From Peptostreptococcaceae bacterium VA2 (lineage in GTDB: Bacteria > Bacillota > Clostridia > Peptostreptococcales > Peptostreptococcaceae), in NCBI GenBank assembly GCA_000686145.1, contig JMMB01000007.1, positions 1,364,001-1,428,000 on the forward strand: a DNA stretch of 64,000 nt. The letters are read 5' to 3'. Shown one piece after another: positions 53,495 through 62,978 of the stretch. The notes under the pieces are model-generated. The model was not told the DNA's origin, ran no database searches, and was given only the letters and a program-made list of their open reading frames with translations. The position numbers and the translations under genes are program-made. The first letter of the stretch is position 1, and each line of letters opens with the position of its first letter.

Positions 53495-55042
53495 ATGAGT
53501 AGTTTAACAGTGGAAAATATGAGCCATGGGTTTGGAGATAGAGATATATTTAAAAATATATCATTTAGATTATTAAAAGGAGAACATGTAGGACTTGTGG
53601 GAGCAAATGGTGAAGGTAAATCAACTTTTATGAATATAATCACCGATAAAATAATACCTGACAGTGGAAATATACATTGGAACAGTAAAATAAGTGTTGG
53701 ATATTTAGACCAACACACTAATCTTAAAGAAGGAAAGTCTATAAGGGATACTTTAAAAGAAGCATTTCAGAGTCTATTTGATATGGAAAGTGAACTTAAT
53801 AATATATATAATCAAATGTCTTCAATGGATATAGAAGAAATTACGAAAGCTGTTGAAAAAACTACTGATTTACAAGAGATTTTAATTAATAATGAATTTT
53901 ATAGTATAGATTCAAAAGTAGAATCAGTAGCACTTGGTTTAGGTCTTAGAGATATTGGCTTAGATAAAGATGTTTCAAAATTAAGTGGAGGTCAAAGAAC
54001 TAAAGTATTATTAGCAAAATTACTTTTAGAAAAGCTAGATGTATTACTATTAGATGAGCCTACTAACTATTTAGATGAAGAACATATACAATGGTTAAAA
54101 AAATATTTACAAGCTTATGAAGAAGCATTTATATTAGTATCTCATGATTTAGATTTTCTAAATAGTGTTGTAGATATAGTATGCCATCTTGAAAATAAAT
54201 CACTAACAAGATATATCGGTAATTATGAGAGTTTTACAAAGGTATATGAAGCCAACAAACTTCAATTAAGAGCGGATTATAATAGACAGCAAGCAGAGAT
54301 TTCTAAGTTAGAAGACTATATTGCAAAAAATAAATCTAGAGCATCAACAAGTGGTATGGCAAAATCTAGACAGAAAAAGCTAGATAAAATTGATAGAATA
54401 GAAATAGCAAAACATAAGCCAAAGCCAAAATTTAAATTTATGGAATCTAAGGAATCAGGAAAGGTTATATTTGAGACAAAAGATTTAATTATAGGATATG
54501 ATAAGCCGTTAAGTAAACCTATCAATATAAGAATGGAAAAGGGACAAAAGATAGCTATAATTGGTTCAAATGGAATAGGAAAGACGACACTTTTAAAAAG
54601 CTTAATAGGAACTAATAAGCCTATAAGCGGAAATATAAAACTTGGAGAGCATCAAGCAATTCAATATTTTGAACAAGAAATAAAAATAGAAAATGACAAT
54701 ACCGCTTTAGAAGAAATATGGAATGAATTTTATAAATTCAATAGATACGAAATTAGAAGTATGCTAGCTAGATGTGGGCTAACTAATGAACATATAGATA
54801 GCAAAGTAAGTATGTTAAGTGGTGGAGAACAATCAAAGATTAGGTTATGTAAGGTTATGAATAGACCTAGTAATATATTAATTTTAGATGAACCAACAAA
54901 CCACTTAGATATAGATGCAAAAAATGAATTAAAAAAAGCATTAAAAGAATATAGCGGAAGTTTGATTTTAGTATGTCATGAGCGTGATTTTTACAAAGAT
55001 ATTGTAAGTGATATATTAAACTGTGAAAACTTTAAAATATAA
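53495..55042 (+). CDS. ABC-F family ATPase (ribosome-associated)
   Basis: A 515-residue soluble protein with two ABC domains and no TMs: Walker A GANGEGKST and GSNGIGKTT, signatures LSGGQRTKV and LSGGEQSKI, Walker B LLLDEPTNYLD and LILDEPTNHLD. The linker (~230-330) is the P-site tRNA-interaction region of ABC-F factors. These relieve stalled ribosomes or protect from antibiotics. The sequence start (SSLTVENMSHGFGDRDIF) is closest to YkpA-like clostridial proteins; a resistance role cannot be inferred. ATG 53495 is preferred because GAGGA abuts the ATG at 53489. Confidence 0.88.
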   Translation: MSSLTVENMSHGFGDRDIFKNISFRLLKGEHVGLVGANGEGKSTFMNIITDKIIPDSGNIHWNSKISVGYLDQHTNLKEGKSIRDTLKEAFQSLFDMESELNNIYNQMSSMDIEEITKAVEKTTDLQEILINNEFYSIDSKVESVALGLGLRDIGLDKDVSKLSGGQRTKVLLAKLLLEKLDVLLLDEPTNYLDEEHIQWLKKYLQAYEEAFILVSHDLDFLNSVVDIVCHLENKSLTRYIGNYESFTKVYEANKLQLRADYNRQQAEISKLEDYIAKNKSRASTSGMAKSRQKKLDKIDRIEIAKHKPKPKFKFMESKESGKVIFETKDLIIGYDKPLSKPINIRMEKGQKIAIIGSNGIGKTTLLKSLIGTNKPISGNIKLGEHQAIQYFEQEIKIENDNTALEEIWNEFYKFNRYEIRSMLARCGLTNEHIDSKVSMLSGGEQSKIRLCKVMNRPSNILILDEPTNHLDIDAKNELKKALKEYSGSLILVCHERDFYKDIVSDILNCENFKI

Positions 55043-55045
55043 AAA

Positions 55046-55153
55046 ATGTATTTTGCTTTAATTACAGTCATTATGTGCATTATATCGGTATATTTCTCTA
55101 AAGATAAAATAGAAAAATTAAGTATTATTGATGGAATTTCAGAAAATTCCTAA
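55046..55153 (+). pseudogene. 3' remnant of a third FtsX-type permease
   Basis: The last 35 codons (ISVYFSKDKIEKLSIIDGISENS) match the ends of the two complete permeases (57908 and 62934), including the stop context. It indicates that the array once had at least three permease copies; ABC-F now abuts the remnant. Confidence 0.85.
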
Positions 55154-55226
55154 GAACTGTTCTAGATATAGATAAAAATTTAATACGGTTATTAATTCAA
55201 TAAATTCTTGAGTTTGCTTTAGTATG

Positions 55227-55256
55227 CTAGTTGTCGGTGAAAAAATACTAGTTGTC
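55227..55256 (+). promoter_or_regulatory. Direct repeats (probable LytTR response-regulator site), permease 1
   Basis: CTAGTTGTC occurs at 55227 and 55248, a 21-bp period (two helical turns), directly before a TATATT -10-like box at 55263. LytTR regulators bind such direct repeats. The same pair lies before permease 2. Confidence 0.65.
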
Positions 55257-55284
55257 TGACTTATATTGAACAAAAACTTTTAAA

Positions 55285-55320
55285 ATGCTACCTTTTATAT
55301 AAAGAAGGTAGCATTTTTTC
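55285..55320 (+). terminator. Leader terminator before permease 1
   Basis: ATGCTACCTT and AAGGTAGCAT pair around a 10-base loop, then TTTTT. It lies between the putative promoter and the gene and is conserved in the second unit. Confidence 0.8.
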
Positions 55321-55343
55321 ATACAATAAGGGGAGGTAAAGTT

Positions 55344-57908
55344 TTGATTACATTTAAACTAGCAATATCATATATGAAAAAACAAAGAGGAAAAACAATA
55401 GCATTATTATCATGTATAGTGCTTTCGGTTATGCTTATTTTTTCTATGATTGTAATTAGAGATTCTGGATACGATTCTCAAATAAAAGAGGCTAAAGATT
55501 TACATGGTAACTATCATGTAATGTTTGATGACATTGATAAGGACAAAGTACAAAAACTTACAAATGAAAAAGATATATCTAAGTTAAACACTTCAAAAGA
55601 GCTATGTGAAATAGTCGATAAAAAAAGTGGTGTTAAGCTTGATTTAAATTCATTTGATAAAGGGTTTATAGATTCTATTGGATATAAGTTAGAGGGAAGA
55701 GAAGCTGAAAAAGACGGAGAAATAGTAATAGAAAAAGAAGCTGCAAGTCAGATGGGGATATCTAACCCATTAAATAAAAATATAGACTTAATGCTTTTAA
55801 ATAAGTATATTGATGACAATGGAATTAATCATATAGACAGTGAAAATAAAACATTTAAAATTGTTGGTTTGATAGAAAAACTAGATAAATATTATGATAC
55901 ATCTAGTTATGGTTATACATTTCGAGCTTTTGTGTATAATGACTCGAAGTTACCAATAAAAGTAAAAGATACATACACTGGAACGATATATCTTAAGTCA
56001 GAAAAAAATGTATCTCAATTTCTATCTAATATGAGAAAAAAACTAGATATTAGTTATAATTTATATGAAAATGCACAGGTGGATTTAGCAAAGCATTTCA
56101 AAGAAACTTCAATATTTAGCAGAGAAAATATAATAAACTTAGTAATTTTAATTATTGTATCAACTATTATAATATACAACATTTTCAATATTATTTTTCA
56201 AGATATGACTAGTCAAATAGGTCTTATGAGATCTATTGGGATGTCAAATAAAAAAGTAAAAATGATGCTTATTATTATGAGTTTTATTTATATAATTTTA
56301 GGAACCACAATAGGTATAGTATTTGGAATAATTTTTTCATATGTTGGTTTAAGAGTAGTGTATGGATATAGTTCTATGTTAACAATACAAATATCTTGTA
56401 TAATATGTTCTTTTGTAGTTTCAATCATATCAGTATCTCTTTCTAGTTTCATAGTAATTAAAAAATCTATGAAACTATCTATAGTAGAAGCGATAAGATC
56501 AAGTGATAAGTATGAGAAAAAATCAAAGAATAATAAAAAAAAGAAGGATAAAAAAAATAAAAATTTACTTATAAGTATAGCTATTAGAAATTCATGGAGA
56601 AATAAATCTAGAACAATATTGACAATAGTAGCAATTACTTTTGTTGGAACCATGTTTATTTTAGATCTAGGTGTCACAGATTTAGTAAAAAAGAATATGG
56701 AAGAAGGAGTTATGAGTGGTTCATGGTCGATGTCATATGGAAGTGTAGATAAAACTGTTGAGGGTGATGCCAACAGTTCAGACTATTCATTTTATAAACT
56801 AGATAATAATTTGATAGAAAAAGTGAAAGATGTAAAAGGGGTAAGGTATGTAGAACCGAATTTTTATAATCCTCAGAGCCAGATTTTACTTTCTAAAGAT
56901 AAGTTGTCAAAAGCTTATCAAGAGGAATTAGACAGAAAGAAGTCCGCTTATCAAGAAGAACATAATAATGAATATCCACTTTTAATAAGAGGATATAGTG
57001 ATGATATGTTAAAGCAAAGACAGGGATTTATTGAAAAAGGTGAAAATATTCTAAAACCTACATCTGGCGATTACAAGAAAGTAATTTTAGTTAATAATAC
57101 AAATTCACAAGTTACAAACTCTTATGATGCAAAGGTAATTGATCATGTGAAAATAGGAGATATTATAGATATAAAAATTCCTGTATATAGAGATGGTATT
57201 GAAAAATACGAAAACTTCAAGGTAGAGGTTGGAGCTATAATGAAAGAATCATATGCAGCAGGTCAGGATGGTAATACACAAGTTGATGGAGCTCAAGTAA
57301 TATTTAGGGAAGATGACTATAAAGAAATAACAGGTCAAAAAGAGTACAATAAGCTTTTCGTAACAGTTGAAAAAGGACAGTTATATGATGTAGAAAAAAG
57401 ATTAGAAGAATTAACTAAGGATTATGGTTCTACAGAGATTAATGGAAAAGGACAAGAACTAAAAGTTATGGGAGCTCAACAAAGTTCAGAAGAAAAGCTT
57501 TCTGTAATATATCAAACTCTGACTTTATTAATACTTTCATTAAATAGTATTTTCATTATGAGAAGCAATATTATTGCAAGAATAAAAGAGTTGGCAACTT
57601 TAAGAGCAATTGGAATGAGTACAAAAAGTATTACAAAAATCCTAATTATTGAAAGTCAACTATATGGAATTATAGCTTCTACAATAGGAACTGTGATTGC
57701 AACAGCTAAGTACAATTATAATATAGCAGATATAAATAAATCTATTTTGGAAGGTGGATATACTAGGACAGTAGAATACAGTGCTCCTTGGGTTCAGATA
57801 CTTATACTATTTGCAATTTTTATTGTTATGGGATTTATCTCTGTATATGTGTCTAAAGATAAAATTGAAGGCACATCAATAATAGAGGGAATTTCAGAAA
57901 ATTCCTAA
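55344..57908 (+). CDS. FtsX-type ABC transporter permease, copy 1
   Basis: An 854-residue membrane protein with two FtsX domains. TM1 (~18-38) is followed by an extracytoplasmic domain, TMs 2-4 (~265-375), a Lys-rich cytosolic loop (KKSKNNKKKKDKKNK), TM5 (~430-450), a second outer domain (~460-730) and three C-terminal TMs. RSIGMSNKKVKMML and RAIGMSTKSITKIL are the FtsX cytoplasmic contact motifs. It starts at TTG after GGGGAGG. It is about 80% identical by eye to copy 2. Its own ATPase has been deleted, so it probably borrows the ATPase at 62979. Confidence 0.88.
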   Translation: MITFKLAISYMKKQRGKTIALLSCIVLSVMLIFSMIVIRDSGYDSQIKEAKDLHGNYHVMFDDIDKDKVQKLTNEKDISKLNTSKELCEIVDKKSGVKLDLNSFDKGFIDSIGYKLEGREAEKDGEIVIEKEAASQMGISNPLNKNIDLMLLNKYIDDNGINHIDSENKTFKIVGLIEKLDKYYDTSSYGYTFRAFVYNDSKLPIKVKDTYTGTIYLKSEKNVSQFLSNMRKKLDISYNLYENAQVDLAKHFKETSIFSRENIINLVILIIVSTIIIYNIFNIIFQDMTSQIGLMRSIGMSNKKVKMMLIIMSFIYIILGTTIGIVFGIIFSYVGLRVVYGYSSMLTIQISCIICSFVVSIISVSLSSFIVIKKSMKLSIVEAIRSSDKYEKKSKNNKKKKDKKNKNLLISIAIRNSWRNKSRTILTIVAITFVGTMFILDLGVTDLVKKNMEEGVMSGSWSMSYGSVDKTVEGDANSSDYSFYKLDNNLIEKVKDVKGVRYVEPNFYNPQSQILLSKDKLSKAYQEELDRKKSAYQEEHNNEYPLLIRGYSDDMLKQRQGFIEKGENILKPTSGDYKKVILVNNTNSQVTNSYDAKVIDHVKIGDIIDIKIPVYRDGIEKYENFKVEVGAIMKESYAAGQDGNTQVDGAQVIFREDDYKEITGQKEYNKLFVTVEKGQLYDVEKRLEELTKDYGSTEINGKGQELKVMGAQQSSEEKLSVIYQTLTLLILSLNSIFIMRSNIIARIKELATLRAIGMSTKSITKILIIESQLYGIIASTIGTVIATAKYNYNIADINKSILEGGYTRTVEYSAPWVQILILFAIFIVMGFISVYVSKDKIEGTSIIEGISENS

Positions 57909-57934
57909 GACGTTTTGAACAACAACTAAAAATC

Positions 57935-57963
57935 AATCTAATACCAGTTATAAATGTATATGA
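57935..57963 (+). other. Scar of a deleted ABC ATPase gene
   Basis: A 29-base stretch is identical to 63261-63289 inside the ATPase gene of the second unit (codons around NLIPVINVYD). It is joined on the left to the permease downstream sequence and on the right to the common terminator, so the ATPase was removed by two deletions. Confidence 0.85.
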
Positions 57964-57967
57964 TAAA

Positions 57968-58000
57968 GAGATAGCAATTAAGCTATCTCTTATTTTGTGT
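57968..58000 (+). terminator. Terminator at the end of unit 1 transporter genes
   Basis: GATAGC and GCTATC pair around six bases, then TCTTATTTT; repeated at 63698. Confidence 0.6.
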
Positions 58001-58067
58001 AAAAAATAATATAGAAGTAATAAGTATTTATTTTGAAGTATATTCTTTTTTATAATGAAACTCACTC

Positions 58068-58100
58068 AAATTCAAATATGGTATAATAATATTTGAATTT
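58068..58100. promoter_or_regulatory. Inverted repeat around the -10 box of the regulator-kinase operon
   Basis: AAATTCAAATAT and ATATTTGAATTT are perfect 12-bp inverted arms around GGTATAATA, which contains TATAAT. A protein bound here would block transcription. The right arm is kept and the left arm partly degraded at 63758-63792. Confidence 0.55.
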
Positions 58101-58156
58101 ATCAATAAAATAAATTTTAATAGGGCATAAGAAAAGAGACTACATAAGGGGGACTT

Positions 58157-58867
58157 ATGATTAAAATAGCAATTTGTGAAGATGAAAAAGAGCAACAAGA
58201 GTTGTTAAAAGATTATATTGAGCAAATATTTAAAGGGTTATCTGTTGAATATAGTTTATATGTATTTAACTCAGGGGAAGAATTATTTGAAAATTATTCT
58301 AAAGATATTGATATATTTTTATTAGATATACAATTAAATGAAATTAATGGAATGGATACCGCTAGAAAGATTAGGCTTTTAGATAATAAAGTAGAAATTA
58401 TTTTTATTACATCACTAATAGAATATGCACTAGAAGGTTATGAAGTAAGAGCTTATAGATATTTAATAAAACCAGTAAAATATGATGATTTAAAAGAAAA
58501 TATTATCAACTGCATAAAAGAAGTAGATATAAAAAATAAATACATTATTGTAAAAGCAAAAGGCAATCAAATTAAATTAGATATAAATGAAATAACTTAC
58601 ATAGAAGTACAAAAAGAAAACATAACGATACATACTTTAAAGCAGATTTATGAAATAAAAGGGACTATGAATAATATTAAAAAAGATATAAACTGTAGTA
58701 GATTTTTTAGATGCCATAAGAGTTTTTTAGTTAACCTAGAGCATGTAAAGAGTATAAAACAGTATGTTATAATACTTGAAAACAGTGAGGAAGTACCTGT
58801 TAGTAGGTATAGGTTTAAGGAAACAAAAGAGAGGTTTTTTGATTTGATAGAGGAAAAATTATGTTAG
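58157..58867 (+). CDS. LytTR-family response regulator
   Basis: A 236-residue regulator: receiver domain (~1-120; ICEDEKEQQ acidic pair, phospho-acceptor Asp in DIFLLDIQLNEINGMD, Lys in LIKPVKYDD) and LytTR DNA-binding domain (~135-236; IEVQKENITIHT, FFRCHKSFLVNLEHVKSI, VPVSRYRFKE). It should bind the direct repeats before the permeases. AAGGGGGA precedes the ATG. Its end overlaps the kinase start by 7 bp. The matching gene in unit 2 has been deleted. Confidence 0.9.
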   Translation: MIKIAICEDEKEQQELLKDYIEQIFKGLSVEYSLYVFNSGEELFENYSKDIDIFLLDIQLNEINGMDTARKIRLLDNKVEIIFITSLIEYALEGYEVRAYRYLIKPVKYDDLKENIINCIKEVDIKNKYIIVKAKGNQIKLDINEITYIEVQKENITIHTLKQIYEIKGTMNNIKKDINCSRFFRCHKSFLVNLEHVKSIKQYVIILENSEEVPVSRYRFKETKERFFDLIEEKLC

Positions 58868-60195
58868 TTAATGTCTATTATTTAGCTGTTTTAAATATGG
58901 CAATGTTTATAGGTTTATTTTTTATATTAATGAATAGAACCGATTATGTTTATGAATATAAATTTGAGGTTAAGTATGTACTAACAAGTATAGCATTATT
59001 TTTTATAATTATAAGAGCTCTAAGTTTTGGAACAATATCGTTAGAAGAAATACTGCGAATGTTTTTGGCATTATATTTAATTTGTAAAATTTTTTATAAA
59101 ATTAATACAAGAAAATCTGTTATTATCTTAGGAATATATAGTTTAATTTATATTTTGGTAGAGAGTAGTATTTTTTGGTTTTTACAAATTTCACTTAATA
59201 GACTAGATTATTTACTTGAAATGACTCTTGTAATTAATTTTATTATTTTTTTTGTAAGTATATATTTTTTTTATATGTTCCAAAAAATTTATAAAAATAA
59301 GAAATATTATCTATATATCATATTAATAACTACAATTAACTTATTAGTAATACTGATTATAAATAAGTCATTTACAGATGCAGGTGTTTTATACGATATG
59401 GCACTTAAAAATAATATTGATTTTTATTATGTTTCAGACCTGTTTATATTTTCAGCTATTATTAAAGATACATTTCCTTATCTTTTATTTATAGTAAATA
59501 TATTATTAATATCTATATTTATAAATTCTATAAAATCAGAAAAAGAAAAAGTTAAAGCAGAGTTTGTAAACGAAAAATTAGATATGCAGTATAAATACTA
59601 TTTAACGGTAAAAGAATCGCAAGAGAAAATGAAAAAGGTCTATCATGATATGAACAATCACATGGAAAATATAAAATCGTTAAAAAATAGTAGTGAAGAC
59701 GTAGATAAATACATTAACAATATAGAAGATGAAGTAAAAAATAATAAAAAAATTTATAATACAGGAAATGTGCTATTAGATATTATCTTCCATGAAAAAA
59801 GTAAAATTTGTATGGAAAATAATATAGATTTTAAAATAGGTATAGATTTTAGCAAATGTGAATTTGTAGAGATGATTGATATAAGTAGTATTTTTTCTAA
59901 TTTAATAGATAATGCAATAGAAGCCTGCAATAAAATAGATGATAATAATATAGAAGAATATATAACTTTAAAAAGTACTTTTATAAAAGGATACTATGTT
60001 ATTATATGTGAAAATAGTAAAAATAATAAAATAATAGTAAAAAATAATAAAATTTTTACTTCTAAAAAAGATAAATTCTTTCATGGTATAGGTATTGAAA
60101 GTATAAAATCTTCAATAAAAAAATACAATGGAGAATTAAAAATTAAGGATAGTAAGTATAAATTTATAGCTACTATTTATATACCAGTTGAATAA
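58861..60195 (+). CDS. GHKL-type (AgrC-like) sensor histidine kinase
   Basis: A 444-residue protein with six N-terminal TM helices (~1-225), then a coiled linker. The phospho-acceptor region VYHDMNNHMENIKSL and a HATPase_c_5 domain with NLIDNAIEACNKI and GIGIESIKSSIKKYNG follow. This is the AgrC/ComD-like class that senses peptides. It overlaps the response-regulator gene, giving a coupled two-component pair. Context with FtsX transporters suggests sensing of an antimicrobial or signalling peptide; ligand unknown. Confidence 0.88.
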   Translation: MLVNVYYLAVLNMAMFIGLFFILMNRTDYVYEYKFEVKYVLTSIALFFIIIRALSFGTISLEEILRMFLALYLICKIFYKINTRKSVIILGIYSLIYILVESSIFWFLQISLNRLDYLLEMTLVINFIIFFVSIYFFYMFQKIYKNKKYYLYIILITTINLLVILIINKSFTDAGVLYDMALKNNIDFYYVSDLFIFSAIIKDTFPYLLFIVNILLISIFINSIKSEKEKVKAEFVNEKLDMQYKYYLTVKESQEKMKKVYHDMNNHMENIKSLKNSSEDVDKYINNIEDEVKNNKKIYNTGNVLLDIIFHEKSKICMENNIDFKIGIDFSKCEFVEMIDISSIFSNLIDNAIEACNKIDDNNIEEYITLKSTFIKGYYVIICENSKNNKIIVKNNKIFTSKKDKFFHGIGIESIKSSIKKYNGELKIKDSKYKFIATIYIPVE

Positions 60196-60247
60196 AAAAA
60201 TTAATATAAATATTTATTTACTAAACACACAAGTTTACTTTAGTATG

Positions 60248-60277
60248 CTAGTTGTCGGTGAAAAAGTACCACTTGTC
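60248..60277 (+). promoter_or_regulatory. Direct repeats (probable LytTR site), permease 2
   Basis: CTAGTTGTCGG at 60248 and CCACTTGTCGG at 60269 keep the 21-bp period seen at 55227. CTTATATTGA follows in both units. Confidence 0.65.
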
Positions 60278-60305
60278 GGACTTATATTGAATCAAAATTT
60301 TAGAA

Positions 60306-60341
60306 ATGTTACCTTTGATACAAAGAAGGTAGCATTTTTTT
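60306..60341 (+). terminator. Leader terminator before permease 2
   Basis: ATGTTACCTT pairs with AAGGTAGCAT (one G-T pair) and is followed by TTTTTT; matches 55285. Confidence 0.8.
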
Positions 60342-60366
60342 ATATAAAAGAAAGAGGGGTAAAGTT

Positions 60367-62934
60367 TTGACTATATTTAAACTAGCAATATCGTATATGA
60401 AGAAACAAAGGGGCAAAACAATAGCACTATTATCATGTATTGTGCTTTCGGTGATGCTTATTTTCTCAATGATTGTAATTCGGGATTCGGGATATGATTG
60501 TCAAATAAAAGAGGCGAAGGATTTACATGGTGACTATCACGTAGAATTTTTTGGGCTTGATAAGGGCCAAGTACAAGGCCTTAGAAATGAAAAAGATATA
60601 TCAAAGTCAAACAATTCAAAAGAACTATGCAACATAGTCGATAAAAAAAGCGGTGTTAAGCTTGATTTAAATTCATTTGACAAAGGCTTTATAAATTCTT
60701 TGGGATATAAGATAGAGGGAAGAGAACCAATAAAAGACGGAGAAATAGTAATAGAAAAAAAAGCTGCAAGCAAGATGGGGATATCTGACCCATTAAATAA
60801 AAATATAGACTCAATGCTTTTAAATAAGTATATTGATGACAATGGAACTAACAAAATAGACAGTGCAAATAAAACATTCAAAATAGTTGGCCTTATAGAA
60901 AAACCAGATAAATATTATGAAACATCTGGTTATGTTTGTACACTTCGAGCTTTTGTGCATAAGGACTCTAAGTTACCAATAAAAGTAAATGATACATATA
61001 CAGGGACAATATATCTTAAGTCAGAGAAAAATGTATCTCAATTTATAACTAAAATGATAAAAAAATTAGATACTAATATATTTAACCTGCATGAAAATGC
61101 TGAGGTTGATTTAGCAAAGAGTCACAAACAAATTTCAAAATATAGCAGAGAGAATATTGAAAATTCAGTGCTTCTAGTCGTTGTATCAACTATTGTAATA
61201 TACAACATCTTCAATATTATTTTTCAGGATATGACTAGACAAATAGGTCTTATGAGATCTATTGGTATGTCAAACAAAAAAGTAAAAAGAATGCTTATTA
61301 TTATGAGCTTTATTTATATAATTTTAGGAACGCTAATAGGGATAGTATTTGGAATGATTTTTTCATATGTTGGTTTAAGAGTTGTGTATGGATACAGTTC
61401 TATGCTAACAATACAAATACCTAGTATAATATGTTCTTTTGTAGTTTCAATTATATCAGTATCTCTTTCTAGTTTTATAGTAATTATAAAATCTATGAAA
61501 ATGTCTATAATAGAGGCTACAAGGGCAAGTGAGAAGTATGAAAAAAAATCAAAGAAAAACAATAAAAAGAAAGATGAAAAAAGTAAAAATCTACTTATAA
61601 GTATAGCGACTAGAAATCTATGGAGAAATAAGCCTAGAACAATATTGACAATATTAGCAATCACTTTTGTTGGAACTATGTTTATACTAAATCTAGGTGT
61701 TAAAAGCTCTGTAAAAAAGAATATGGCAGAAGGAATAACAGGTGGTATCTGGTCGATGTCATATGGAAGTGTAGATAAAACGGTTGAGGGTGATGTTGAA
61801 AATGCAGAATCTTTATTTTATAAAATAGACAATAATTTGATACAAAAAGTGAATGATACAAAAGGCGTAAGATATGTAGAACCACATTTTAATAATTTTG
61901 ATGGCAGTATTTTACTTTCTAAAGATAAGTTATCAAAACCTTATCAAGATGAATTAGGCAGAAAGAAGTCCTCTTATCAACAAGAACATAATAATGAATA
62001 CCCACTTTTAATAAGAGGATATAGCGATGATATGTTAAAGCAAAGACAAGGATTTATTGAAAAAGGAGAAAATATCCTAAACCCTACATCTGGTGAGAAT
62101 AAGAAAGTCATCTTAGTTAACAATGCATATTCGAAAATTACAAATTCTTTTGATGCAAAGATAATTGATGATGTGAAAATAGGAGATATTATAGATATAA
62201 AACTCTCTGTATATAAAGGTGGTATTGAAAAATACGAAAACTTCAAGGTAGAGGTTGGAGCTATAATGAAAGCATCATATGCAGCAGGTCAGGATGGTAA
62301 TACACAAGCTCAAGGAGCTCAAGTAATATTTAGGGAAGATGAGTATAAAGCATTAACAGGTCAAAAAGAGTATAATAAGCTTTTCGTGACGTCTGAAAAA
62401 GGACAGGTATATCCTGTAGAAAAAAGATTAAAAGAATTAACTAAGAATTATAGCTCTACAGAGATCAATGGAAAAGGAGAAGAACTAAAGCTTATAGGAA
62501 CACAACAAAGTTCAGAAGAAAAGCTTTCTATAATATATCAGATTTTGACTCTATTAATACTTGCAGTGAATATCATTTTCATTATGAGAAGCAACATCAT
62601 TACAAGAACAAAAGAATTGTCAACTTTAAGAGCAATTGGAATGAATACGAAAAGTATTAAAAAAATTCTAATTATTGAAAGTGAACTATATGTAATGGTA
62701 GCTTCTATAATAGGATCTGTGATTGCAACAGTTTACTACAATTATAGTATAGCCCAAACGAATAAAGTTTTTTTAGAATGTGGATATACTAGGACAATAA
62801 AACACAATATTCCTTGGACTCAAATACTTATATTATTTACTGTTTTTGGTATTATGGGACTTGTTGCAGTATATTTGTCTAAAGACAAGATAGAAGGAGT
62901 GGCAATAACAGAGGGAATTTCAGAAAATTCCTAA
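60367..62934 (+). CDS. FtsX-type ABC transporter permease, copy 2
   Basis: An 855-residue paralogue of 55344-57908 with the same TTG start, two FtsX domains, Lys-rich loop and ISENS end. The strongest divergence is in the outer domains (for example ~30-70 and ~180-250) and near the C-terminus, where ligands would bind, while FtsX contact motifs (RSIGMSNKKVKRML, RAIGMNTKSIKKIL) are kept. It is followed 45 bp later by its ATPase. It probably extrudes or senses a peptide antibiotic or bacteriocin; substrate unknown. Confidence 0.88.
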   Translation: MTIFKLAISYMKKQRGKTIALLSCIVLSVMLIFSMIVIRDSGYDCQIKEAKDLHGDYHVEFFGLDKGQVQGLRNEKDISKSNNSKELCNIVDKKSGVKLDLNSFDKGFINSLGYKIEGREPIKDGEIVIEKKAASKMGISDPLNKNIDSMLLNKYIDDNGTNKIDSANKTFKIVGLIEKPDKYYETSGYVCTLRAFVHKDSKLPIKVNDTYTGTIYLKSEKNVSQFITKMIKKLDTNIFNLHENAEVDLAKSHKQISKYSRENIENSVLLVVVSTIVIYNIFNIIFQDMTRQIGLMRSIGMSNKKVKRMLIIMSFIYIILGTLIGIVFGMIFSYVGLRVVYGYSSMLTIQIPSIICSFVVSIISVSLSSFIVIIKSMKMSIIEATRASEKYEKKSKKNNKKKDEKSKNLLISIATRNLWRNKPRTILTILAITFVGTMFILNLGVKSSVKKNMAEGITGGIWSMSYGSVDKTVEGDVENAESLFYKIDNNLIQKVNDTKGVRYVEPHFNNFDGSILLSKDKLSKPYQDELGRKKSSYQQEHNNEYPLLIRGYSDDMLKQRQGFIEKGENILNPTSGENKKVILVNNAYSKITNSFDAKIIDDVKIGDIIDIKLSVYKGGIEKYENFKVEVGAIMKASYAAGQDGNTQAQGAQVIFREDEYKALTGQKEYNKLFVTSEKGQVYPVEKRLKELTKNYSSTEINGKGEELKLIGTQQSSEEKLSIIYQILTLLILAVNIIFIMRSNIITRTKELSTLRAIGMNTKSIKKILIIESELYVMVASIIGSVIATVYYNYSIAQTNKVFLECGYTRTIKHNIPWTQILILFTVFGIMGLVAVYLSKDKIEGVAITEGISENS

Positions 62935-62978
62935 GAACTTTCAAACAACAACTAAAAATCAATTTGGGGGAGACTAAT

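Noticed and set aside
53495-55042. Assigning the ABC-F protein to a named antibiotic-resistance class
   Set aside because: The sequence looks closer to housekeeping YkpA-like clostridial proteins; resistance type cannot be read from motifs.
60188-60370. A 60-codon ORF before permease 2
   Set aside because: It crosses the direct repeats and the leader terminator, both conserved as DNA in the other unit where the ORF is not kept.
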